A stretch of 64,000 bases of DNA, from contig KV425564.1 in NCBI GenBank assembly GCA_001632425.1, positions 248,001 to 312,000 on the forward strand, read 5' to 3'. Each line of letters begins with the position of its first letter. Position 1 is the first letter of the stretch. A model generated the notes under the pieces. That model made no database searches, was not told the DNA's origin, and saw nothing but the letters and a program-made list of their open reading frames with translations. Shown here piece after piece: positions 43,570 to 53,721 of this stretch. The stretch comes from Neolentinus lepideus HHB14362 ss-1 (Eukaryota > Basidiomycota > Agaricomycetes > Gloeophyllales > Gloeophyllaceae). The position numbers and the translations under genes are program-made.

Positions 43570-45337
43570 ATGGATGGACAGGACCTTGCAAATTCGCAGT
43601 CAAATAGGCCAGGTCGAAAGAAAAATCCCAAGTGCGTATTTCGTCGTCCAACGTAATGGAGATTATGTCTTCAACTGCATCCGGTATTTAGCTCTCAAGC
43701 TGCCCGTCGAGACCAGAATCGAATTGCCCAGCGAGAGTTTCGTCTACGGAAGCAACAGCGCGTCAGTATTCTGTCTTCCATTCGTCTCATATCCCATGCC
43801 TTTGTTGACAGGAGTGACAGATACGGGACCTCGAGGCGCGTGTCGAGATCCTGTCAGGCGGCAAAGATGAGGCACTGTCTGAAATGAGAGAAATACTGAA
43901 AGGTAGGTGTAACCAAATCTTTCTGGTCGACTGCCACTCACCGCTCCATTTTCTGGCAATACACAGATCTGATGCACGAAAATCAAGTTCTGCGCAATCT
44001 ACTCAAGAGTCTTTCTGCTTTCATCGGAGAAGGCGCCGGTGGCCTTTTGCCGAGACTGGGGTGGGATCTGACAGACTTTAATAACTTCATAAATAAAGCC
44101 GAGACTGACACCGCTTGGGAGAGCCACCAGCGGCGGAAGAAACGACCAGATACTACCTTGCCTCCTGGTACCCAGCCCAATCAAACCGCACAGAAACGTC
44201 CCGCTGAGGACGATGACATTCATGGTCCCAGCAAACGAAAAGCTACTAGCGTCGACAGGGAGACGAACGGGTACACGATGCTCAATTCCATGACTTCTGG
44301 CCTCAACCCGTTACCTGCCTCTGGTTCTTACTCAGCTGATTCCCGGCCTTCCGCAGACACCAGCTTCTTCTCGGAGCTCATACGGGGCACCGCACGCTCA
44401 CCCATGTTCCTCTCCCAAACGGCGGCCTCACCGTCGAGTACGCCCGCTACGTACGGCACTGCGTCAACGTCGACGATGTCGACTGCCGGCAGCTCCTACC
44501 AGAACTCGTACATGCCCCCGCTGAATATGAACGTCGATGCTACATTACCTGCTCTTCACTTTGTCTCTAATCCTGCAGTCCCACCACCACAGCCGCAGCA
44601 GAACATGCGCACACCGCACACCCCCGATGAAGACACGATCGATGACGATCCGAAGAGAAATGAGGCTCACAAACTAATCCAGTACGATCACGAGCGGACT
44701 TTTCTTATAACTCTGACCTTTACGCATCTGTTAGCTACCATCTTGATAATTTCAAAAGGAACTCTGCCTACTGCTTACCATCATCATTGCGGCCTACCTT
44801 AGTTCAGAAGTAGGGTATTGTCTTACCCTTCCAAGGACATCACTGATCATTTCACTCGCAGGACAGTTCCACACGGTTCGTGCCAGTCTAAATACGGACT
44901 AGTGACAGTGTTAACAGGAGGGTCAAGAGAGTGCTATTGATAGGATACCGCATCCCGAGTTACGCGACCGCATGATCCTACTAAGAGGTGTGTCTATTCT
45001 CCGCTATCCTACCACCGAAACCCACAGGTGTCTGACTGTTTCTGTACAGGTCGCTATGATCTCGTCGACTGCCTTCACGACTATCGTGCCGCCGTGACCA
45101 TTCATGGTGATGATGTCCTTGCCCACACTAACTGGGAAATTGGTGAAACTTGGCTGCGGCGCTACGGGTTCGCTCTCTCTCCATCCACATTTGGATTATT
45201 GACTGAGTGAATAGTGCAGCTTCCTCGTCGACCAGTCGACGCTCAACGTCTGCAACAGATGGAGACGAGAACGGGGTGAAATCGAATTGCGTTTATCTGA
45301 CTTGGGTCCTGTGGATCAGCAGCCGAGTGCCGTATAG
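43570..45337 (+). CDS. bZIP transcription factor with DUF3425-type C-terminus
   Basis: After MDGQDLANSQSNRPGRKKNP the exons give a fungal AP-1-like basic region (SQAARRDQNRIAQREFRLRK, QQRIRDLEARVEIL) and a leucine zipper continuing LSEMREILKDLMHENQVLRN with LLKSLSAFIGEG. A disordered Ser/Pro-rich centre carries a basic patch (GPSKRKATSVDRE). The C-terminus reads AHKLIQYHLDNFKRNSAYCL, a 14-nt exon (44862-44875) encoding KTVPH, ESAIDRIPHPELRDRMILLR, GRYDLVDCLHDYRAAV and FLVDQSTLNVCNRWRRE, the DUF3425 region found in many fungal bZIP factors. It probably binds DNA as a dimer in stress or secondary-metabolism control. At least eight introns are needed, and all joints keep frame. An extra upstream exon cannot be excluded. 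Confidence 0.85.
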
Positions 45338-45580
45338 ACTTGCGGTATTATTTTGTTTGGAGCTTTTGGAGGTTTTATGCGGTTTTTCATCTTAGTTATG
45401 CATGTATTACTGCACATTTCGCTAATGTAAAGCCCAATCTATCGACATGACGCAGTGATGCACCGGGACGATGCAACAGGATTCATCGCAGCTGGTGTAC
45501 AGGGAACTAGAAGGGCACCTAGTGTGCGAGGGTATGAAACCATGGCAACGCAGAAATTGTGATAATTCCATACCTAATGA

Positions 45581-45939
45581 CTACCAAGACGCCTTGTGAA
45601 CACCAGGCAGCTCATGATTCCTGGCTTTAAGTCGGAAGACGGTCTGTGCGAAGTCAGTGGAGAAGTTGCTACAAAACCCAAAAACAGACGTACCCGACAC
45701 AAACCAAACTCGCTCATAATCCCTCGGCCCCGTCCAGTCTCTACGCAGCGGTTTTTCACCGTCGTTGGCCGGGTGTACCTCCCGAACGTGTTCAGTTGCA
45801 ATTGGGCCTGGTGCCGGATCTGCGGGGGCTGTCTTTGGTCCCTGGCGACGTACAGATACGCACGTCGCAAGAGTTCATTATCAAGGACACCCTTGCGGGC
45901 TTTTATGTCCCGAAGAACGCGAGCATTAACGAAGAGCAT
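45581..45939 (-). CDS. Mitochondrial ribosomal protein uS14m
   Basis: Two exons join as MLFVNARVLRDIKARKGVLD, NELLRRAYLYVARDQRQPPQ, IRHQAQLQLNTFGRYTRPTT, VKNRCVETGRGRGIMSEFGL and CRTVFRLKARNHELPGVHKA, ending SW. The 'NRC--TG-GRG---FGL-R--FR' run is the S14 signature. The bacterial zinc Cys set is reduced, as in the usual short form. The open frame extends upstream to a TTG, so the ATG at 45939 is chosen. A GTACGT donor follows CGG (Arg), and the acceptor is CACAG. It helps shape the head of the small mitochondrial subunit (yeast Mrp2). The length of about 100 residues is normal. Confidence 0.93.
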
Positions 45940-46174
45940 GGTGAAGAGGTGAGATTGCCGCCACAAGGCGAATTATATCGGCAAGAACCGGTGGCGAGGA
46001 ATCTGCCTCGCAGGCAAGCGCTTCTCTCGCGCAACTATAATCATTGCACGTACGCTTGAGGCAGGCCGACCGAGGGTTGGCAGAACATGGGTTGTAAAGT
46101 CGACAGTAAGCACATCATTCGCATTTTCAGTCACTTGTTACTGACAGACTCATTGATATCGCAGTAACATTACT

Positions 46175-46417
46175 ATGATTCCAGCCAGGAGCCTCCGCCT
46201 CAACCCCCTTCAACGCCGAAAATTCATCTCGTCGCTGTTCGCTCTCACCTTCTTTGCCACCATATTCACCGTGTCGGCGTCGTCTATGCTGCCATGTCCT
46301 GCGCGGAGTGATAGAAATCGGTACGCGGATGGAGAATCGACAGAGTATGACGGGAAGCAGCGCGTTGTTGTTGAAAAGCGGCCGAGACGATGGATTGAAG
46401 AAGCTAAACCGCAATAA
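46175..46417 (+). CDS. Small single-TM protein (about 80 residues)
   Basis: The frame reads MIPARSLRLNPLQRRKFISS, LFALTFFATIFTVSASSMLP, CPARSDRNRYADGE and ends VEKRPRRWIEEAKPQ. A basic N-terminus (positive inside) precedes one hydrophobic helix, then a CPA motif and a charged tail. An upstream fragment starting MGCKVD at about 46087 could be a first exon, but its joint does not keep frame, so the ATG at 46175 is used. I recall similar small proteins in other basidiomycetes without a named function. A role as an organelle membrane assembly factor is possible but only a guess. It lies between uS14m and the MFS gene. Confidence 0.55.
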   Translation: MIPARSLRLNPLQRRKFISSLFALTFFATIFTVSASSMLPCPARSDRNRYADGESTEYDGKQRVVVEKRPRRWIEEAKPQ

Positions 46418-46631
46418 TACTCTGAAACAAAGTGCTCTGTAATCGCATTTCGCACATATTTCATTCTGTTCACTTCGTGTTCACTCGAAATGCGTGATCA
46501 TGTTCTCAGCTGAAAGGCAGGTCATCACATGTTCCATTGAGCCCGTTCACGTCCATGGTATGTACAGTTGCTATCAATACAGCGGTATCGTCGGGAACAA
46601 ATAGTGAATAAATCTATTGGTGGTTAAATAA

Positions 46632-49382
46632 CTACTGACCCTCTACAGAGGTCCCATTTCTACTGGCATTGTTCCTGTACTGCTCTTCCTGCTCTTCATG
46701 CGTGCCTCTGCTCAATGTTTCGCGTTCAGTCTCTGACATACAAGCAAGACAAAGTGACACGTACGGAAGAGGATTCTCTTGGATGGCAAAGCAGCAGATG
46801 AAGGTGAGGACGTTCATAGCCAGCTGACATATGAAGACTACTTGAAGAGCATCCTGGTACGAACTTACGGCGGCGTGGCGTAGGTCGGCGTCCAAGCTTG
46901 GAATTATATTTACCGAATGCCTGTATTCTTGATTAGTAGGAGAGGCAGAATTTCGTTTGAAAGAGTTTACCGAATGTTTTCAATGATCTGGAGAAAATCC
47001 GTCAGATATAACAGAACACCGGTGATATATCATGCCCACCTCAGCCGCATTTGGACCATGGATCCGCGCCCGTAGCTTGTTCACAAGAACAGCTTGCAGG
47101 ATCGCACCGCTCAAACTAACGCCGAGCACTTGCCCTGTCGTTCTGAACAAATACGTAACTGGAGAGCTCGTTAGAACCATATTTGTCGCCGCCACCATGA
47201 GAAAACTCTACTTACTGCCGGTTGCGACGGCCATATCCTCCTTAACAACTCCGGCAATCATCGCCTACAATAGGAGAGCTCAGTACTTGTCAATGGCAGC
47301 TCCGATTACGGAAGCTCCGCACTCACAATCAATGTGCTAGTGATTAGGCTAGCCATACCGAAGCCCTGCGGCACAATATCGAACCACAGATGGAAATTTG
47401 ACGTCCCATCGCCCCACAAGCATACAAGCGCACTAGCGAGAATGGCAGAGCCTGCCGAACACAGGGTCAGAGTATACAGTTTTCCGGTCCTGCGCATGAT
47501 CCTGGGTTCCATTTGGTGTGAGCTTAACAAAGTTACCGGTGCGGAAGAAGACGAACCAGCCGGCAAATACACTCCCAGTGGATAAGGCAACCTGACAGAT
47601 AGATGAGAGCCCGATCTCGGAGGCGCGAGGATAAATTTACCGAGTGGGGCAACAAATGAAGCCCTGCAAAATGATATTAGAAGAGGAGTGAGACTATGAA
47701 CGGCTAGAGACATACCAGATTGTGTGGAAGAGTTTAATCTTACAGCCGAGAAGTACTGCAGGTACCGTTGTTTTAAGTCTCGTCCGGCAATAGATCAACG
47801 GTAAGCTCCGACCCACCAATGGAATATTATACAACTGTACACGCAAGGCAGCCTGATGTCAGCTAACTTGGAACGAGGTTTCCTTTTAAAACATCTTACC
47901 ATTGAGAAAGCAGCAACGCTTCCAAAGAAGTTTGACAACGATACAGCGAGTGGCGTTCTCTGTGTGATTAGCCGCAGAGGCATGATGGGGTACGGGGACC
48001 AATAATGCTCTACTAATACAAATGCGACGCCGAATACGGCGCTGACCAGGAACAGCCCCCAAATGAGCGGGTGCGACCATGACAACTCTTCCGTTGACTT
48101 AAGACTAAAGCCCAAGAGCAAACAGCCTACGGTGCCCACGAGAGTGAAGGAGCCAAAGAAGTCGATGCGCTTCAGCTTAGCAGAGGTGCTCTGATTCTGG
48201 ACATCAAAAGGCAGCTTGATCTTCACTTTCATGATGACTAGGATCACGGAGAAGGCAAGTACCGGCATCTAGGGAATTTTATGGTTAAGGTTGCGAAGAA
48301 CACATCTAGGTACCGGTGGCATCTTGACTAACCTGCAAGATGAATGCAGATCGCCTGTCATTGATCGGTGAGCACCTTCAAAATCGGGATCAGAGAATGG
48401 AGAAGCATGCTGACCATCCGAAGGCATCGTTTAACCAGCCACCGAGCGGACCTCCGAGACCTGCTCCCAAGCCGAACAAGCTGGCGGACATCAGGGACAA
48501 GGCTACACAGGAAAATCGCAATGCCTACATATTGCACATTCCTTGATAAAGCCCACGTTGTTTACTAGATCACGACTGTGTCATCACTAACCTGCAGGTA
48601 TTCTACTAACTCTCAACTTACAGTGGAATCAAATCAGTGACGGCCACACTCGACACTGCAGTTTCTCCGGTGTTAGTCGATTACGGGTGACAAGTATGTC
48701 CGTCTCACCTGTCATAACCCTGTCAAATTGAGGTTGGATTCGAACCGCTCGCTGCACGTAGCCATGAGTGACTCACCCTCCTCCACCCATACCAGCGATG
48801 GCACGAGCAGCAATGAGCGTTTCCATCGAATTTGCGAGCCCACATAGTAAGGTTCCAGTGCCTGCACATTCCTATTGAATTGTCATGTAAAGAAGCGTCG
48901 TGAGAACACTGACCGAAGAAGAACAGGCCTAGGAGCATTGCTCCTCGTCTGCCCAGTATGTCAGAGAGCCGGCCTAGAAAGTGTCAGACACACGTGCTGC
49001 CAGGCGCTCATGTCACGCACCATACAAAGGTGTGAAACAGCACACTGATAGTAAGTACGAAGTCCCAATGTACGACGCCTGGTTGGCCTTGTTGAAGTAA
49101 CTGCCGATCGGTGTGAGCAGGGTCGCGACAATTGTGCCTAGAAATATTGAATATTGGTCCAGCCAGAACCTCCAAGTAAGCTCGGAGCAGCATACCATCG
49201 AGAGCACCGAGGAATACAGCGCTCCAAAGACCAGCCAGGATCCAGATAAGGTCTGACCGCGATACTTTATTCAACGGTACGTCTGGAACGGTGGTATTCT
49301 CGGTGTCGGCGGAGCCGTAGGAACTGCGACGGTCGTCGAGCAGGGGTCTCGCTTCGGAATCGGATTTCCTGTTGAACGACAT
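46632..49382 (-). CDS. MFS transporter, vacuolar amino-acid/drug-exporter type
   Basis: The first frame starts with GTG, so the ATG at 49382 (MSFNRKSDSEARPLLDDRRS) is used. The dileucine-containing acidic leader (EARPLL) fits a vacuolar sorting signal. Exons then give TM1 (DLIWILAGLWSAVFLGALDG), TIVATLLTPIGSYF, SYLLSVCCFTPLYGRLSD with RLSDILGRRGAMLL (motif A), AIAGMGGGG, a central block FFGSFTLVGTVGCLLLGFSL, MLYNIPLYF, FAGWFMRRTGKLYTLTLC, MIAGVVKEDMAVATG, ITYLFRTTGQVLGVSLSGAI, and LQVVFICQLAMNVLTFICCF, in total about 14 hydrophobic helices. This matches the DHA2-like Fnx1/Vba group that moves basic amino acids into vacuoles. More than ten short introns are present. The tail ends RNGTSVEGQ. 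Confidence 0.85.
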
Positions 49383-52300
49383 GGCAGACACACGGGAGGA
49401 TGCAGCCCGGCTGCTTCGGATTGCACACTGACAGGCTTATATCGCGTTTGTGCGATGGCCCGGCGCGGGTGAGAACGTAGTGGGACAGTCCGTCCGAAGC
49501 TGATGTGACAAAGCAAGTATAGAAATTTGACGGTGGACACGATACAAACGGCAGGCTTCGAACGCTGAATTTGGATCCAATCACTCGAATCTTGTGTGGT
49601 ATCTCCTCTAACGTTTTCCATCCACCCGGCCGACGTCCTGTAATTATCCGTGAACCTCGGTCCGCTATCTTTAGCTGCGGTTCGACGTCACGCTGTCACC
49701 CGTGACGTTGTGGCTCTACTGCAGATCTTTTCGTCTTTCAAAAAGCGCTTCTCCGAAGACCTTGAAACCCGGCGCATCAATCCAAGGCCGTCCTACAGAT
49801 GAATCACCCGGACAAGTGCATTGTCAATAACATCAGCTTCTACATCCATGAAAGTTCCTTAATTCCGGTTCTTCCCCGATATCGGGCAATAATATTTGGA
49901 GGCAAGGTCAGCCGGCCAGTAGCCCTGGACAATTTCTATACACCTAGCCCTGAAAAACGCCGCATTTTACGAGGGATGCGGATGTTTCATAACCGTTCGG
50001 CGACCATTATTGTAACTGTGGGTGCCAGTGACAGCCGTCTGGTAGCCCGCTAACCTCGTTGGTAGCGGTATTTTTCAGTATACGGGCACGCGATTGAGCT
50101 CATCAAGAGGTATTGTCAAGATGTCTGCAAACAGCCGGTAGATTGTAGGTGAGCTTCGCACCACGCGACAGACTATGTTCGTGCCTACACCATGAGCTAA
50201 CTCGATCGGATGATATCTGACATCTGTGTGCGACCTGACCTCGTTTACTGACACGTAAAACAGGTATCCTCCGTCCGGAGCGGAAAATAGGTCATCGGTG
50301 GAAGCGTCTACTGAAGTCTCTCTATGTGACGCCTTCACCTCGAGCGCCAAAATCTTGCGTAACTCATGGCTCCCAAATGAAATGTATCGCTACTTATTGG
50401 CCACCCCACATGGAATTCTCATGGTAGTTAGGAGGGTCGAACGAAGAGCTCTCCTCCGCGAGCTATCGTGGTTTTCAGACTATCGTCACAGAGAGACGCC
50501 CGAATTCTTTACACATACTAAATTACTCTCATGTCCCCGGAATTTTCCTGGGCATCTTGCCTAGATCGACGGAGCCGACAAAATACTGTATGTCGTGTCG
50601 ATCTGACGGAGTGTCAAAAGATGCTAATAGCCAGCTGCCTGAATGTACCGCGGTTTTAGCACCGGACGTCCGTTCTAGGTCCGGAAAGCGAAGAGACACT
50701 CTTATTCTGCTCTGGATCGCTGACCCTTTCACTCCGTTGCAGCCTCAAACCCAACCATACAGTCTGAATAGAATCGTGCTACCGGATTCATTATTCTAAC
50801 ACTGTCTACCTGTCTCGCCACATTTCTCACTCGATGCCACACTCGGATCTCAAGAATGTTCTTCCGGCCTTTCTTCTCTGGTTTTCTGGAGCTGACTATC
50901 CGATGCCCTCGGACGAATTTCAGGGAGCACCCCTCGCAGTCGACTTTCCTGAAGACAGGGGTGCTCAAAGGGAATCCATATTCATGCCCGAAGGTCTTTC
51001 GTATGGTCTTAGAGCTTCTATCTGCCAATCATTACGACAGCGCATCTTGCAACTTCTCATCACACGCGCATCGTTGCGGACTTTATTAGAGAATTGCCAT
51101 GCTTTGTTTCATGCGAGTGGCGAGGAAATACAAGCACGTGGGTCATCATTGCAATATAATCTTCTATTGGATAGTGACCCATTCTGATGCGTGAAGGTCG
51201 GTATCGACACCTACTCAATTTTCAGTCAAATCCAGGGCAGCCCCAACCCATCAGCCACACTGGAAGGTACACCGTATACCTGACTGCGCGGATCATCTAC
51301 CACCTTGATCCTTCCCCGAACGCCACGTCTCTTCGTTTCCTGCCAATCACACCAAAGCTTGTTGTACTTGACCTCGGGCAAGTATCCCTGAAAGACGCCA
51401 AACCTGTGTCACGAAGATTTCTTTGCGCACAGCCCCACGCTACCCTGCAAGACCGAGCACTCGGCTCCTTGATCGTCGGCCGTTTGGAAGAAAGGCACCG
51501 CCTGCCTAGGATTACGCTCAGAATACGCACGAAGTCAGCAGGTGATGGTCATTCTAGCCTTCGGTTTGCTGAAACAAAGTCTGGATGACTCCTGGTGTGG
51601 GAAGCGCCTGAATCGTCTTCACCTGCCTTTATGGGTCTCGTACAGTGCACCATGCGGCTTGTTTCGAGCGCTGCTTGCCTGATAGCTAGTCTACTTGGAG
51701 ATGCCTATTGCCTAGATCTGTTGCTGGCATAGTCCTCCTATACACTGGTAGCGCAGAAGCGCTTCCATTCGTTGCTCAATTGTTCAATGGAGCTATTAAT
51801 ATGTTATCATCAAGCAATCTTATTGCCTCTTACTTATAAGTAGGTGCAAGGTCCTGCGCGGCAATCATTTGTTCTCCACTTTCCTCTAACCTGTCGCCTA
51901 GCGATTCACAGCAATCTTGTGTGTCTGCTACATTCAGCTTTACCGTGGACTTCGACGAACACTACTACCACTTGTTCTGCGACTATGCTGGCCTCATTGC
52001 AATCAACAGATCTTGCTGGAAGTCGACGCAGGCGACGTCTATGATTACTGTCGGGTTACAGCCCGTCGTCCTTTTTCACTCATCTAATCGTCTAGTCCTC
52101 TAGCAGCAACGTTCTCCCAACGATCACTCATATACTTTCCCACTGGTCCTAACAATATCCCTTCTCCGGTTGTGCTGACTGTGGCTCTATACTTGCATCG
52201 TCAAGTACTGAGATTCCAACGCGAGGCTTATCGCACGGATGGTGTGGCCACGATATGGTCGAGATCTGTTTCTAGCAGCTAATCTGCGACGATCAGTACT

Positions 52301-53721
52301 GGCTTTGCTTGGATCTGGCTCTCTGACTTCTCCGCATCTCAGAAATGCCTATCGAGTCCGCGATTGTCCCGGCTCAGCAACGTTCTTCAGTCGTTGGTTC
52401 GGGCTTTCTTATGAATTGCCTATACTTGTCACTGCCCCTCGATAAACTGTAGTTCCAAATGCAAAAGCCTATGCTTGGCAATATGGATTTAGGAATCACC
52501 GAGATTTTCGAAGCTACCCACGGCAGGTCGGCGATGCTGTTCATGTTATTCATAGCTCATGATCATGATGACGCCTGCGTAAGGGCTGCTATCCACAGTA
52601 AGTCCACCAGATACTGTCCATGTGAGTCCTTTGCTATAGATGTGCGTTCGGCCAGACATACCTTACTTGACCATTATCGCCGGTGTTATGAAGGATTGCA
52701 CAAGGCAGCAGCGGGATAGACCGGTGATAGAGTGATATCGTGTAAGTTTGTTAATTTCGGGTACTAACCAAGAAACCGCTGGATAGGTCGGAGTACTAGC
52801 TCCATGGTGCGGGAGGAGGTCTACTTGCTTTGGCTAGGGTCAATTGCCTACATGCGTGGATGTCTTTTAGAAGATTAAGCCTTACCAGATATCGGTGGGC
52901 GACGGATTGGCAGCCAATAGGCTTGTGATCTATACGTCACAGGCACTGATACGCATGTGAGCGGGTGCGAAAGCATAGCGCCCTTTCCCTAGGGCCACAA
53001 TTGTCGAGAGCCTCCGAGAGTCTGGACTGTGGACTGACTGTAAGTTCCTGGCTCGCGGGAGGTGCCCGACGACATCCCGAGTAGCTTGTTCGACAGCTGC
53101 TGGTATCTTGTATTGGCTGATCCAAGCTGGCTAATCCCAGACGGCTCGTGATATTGACGTTCGATTCCGTGTGTATTCTTTGGAAGAGGGTTTGCTATCA
53201 GTAGTAATCGATCCATGGGACAGTGGGATATGTCGGGTCCACAATTCACTCGGGCGGGGCTCTCGCCCTTCTCAATATGAAGATAATCATTCCTGCGCGC
53301 ATGTCAGAGAATGCCTATCGGACGGCCTAGTCGCTGAAATTAATGCGAGAAAATACGAGATGCCCAAAGTTGCGCCTGGGTATCAAAGGAGCGTACATAT
53401 CGAGCAAATCGCGTAGTTTGCGAAGGACAGGTTGCGACGGAAATGGAGGAATGCCATGTGCAAACCGGACCAAATTGGGCGGAGGCAAACCAGTTCGTGG
53501 GAAAAGGGGTGCAGCCTGGAAGTTACTGAGTCCCTGCTGACTAAGCAAGGGTCTTGAATTATTATGTGACGGAGATACCGCACCTCAAATTGTTGTTACT
53601 CGCTGTCTTACTTGTCCTGGACGTCCCCATTCTGCCTTTCCCTCACCCTTGTACTTATCGTTCACCGCGACGTCTATTACCGCTGTGCGCGTCGTCGACA
53701 GCACTCTAGCACGCCTTCGTA
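49383..53721. other. Gene-poor 4.3-kb interval
   Basis: This is the longest stretch without a supported gene. ATG-initiated plus-strand frames at 49799-50053, 50834-51187 (117 codons), 51187-51588 (133 codons) and 52459-52719 have no recognisable motif, signal peptide or convincing splice partner. Long antisense frames overlap most of them. The first ~300 nt hold the MFS promoter; the last ~100 nt, pyrimidine-rich, hold the kinase leader. It may be a decayed locus or contain a fast-evolving gene that I cannot read. Confidence 0.35.

Noticed and set aside
45646..46059. 137-codon plus-strand frame
   Set aside because: It covers the uS14m gene in antisense; the S14 signature on the minus strand is decisive.
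46087..46106. MGCKVD fragment as a first exon of the small TM protein
   Set aside because: Its GTAAGC donor and the nearest acceptor leave the frame broken by a stop before the ATG at 46175.
48715..48765. GGTTCGAATCC on the minus strand, a perfect tRNA B-box
   Set aside because: It falls inside an MFS intron (after a GTGAGT donor), has no A-box at the right distance and no acceptor stem can be drawn. Chance match.
50834..51588. Two adjoining plus-strand frames of 117 and 133 codons
   Set aside because: No domain, signal or splice evidence. Listed only as part of the gene-poor interval.
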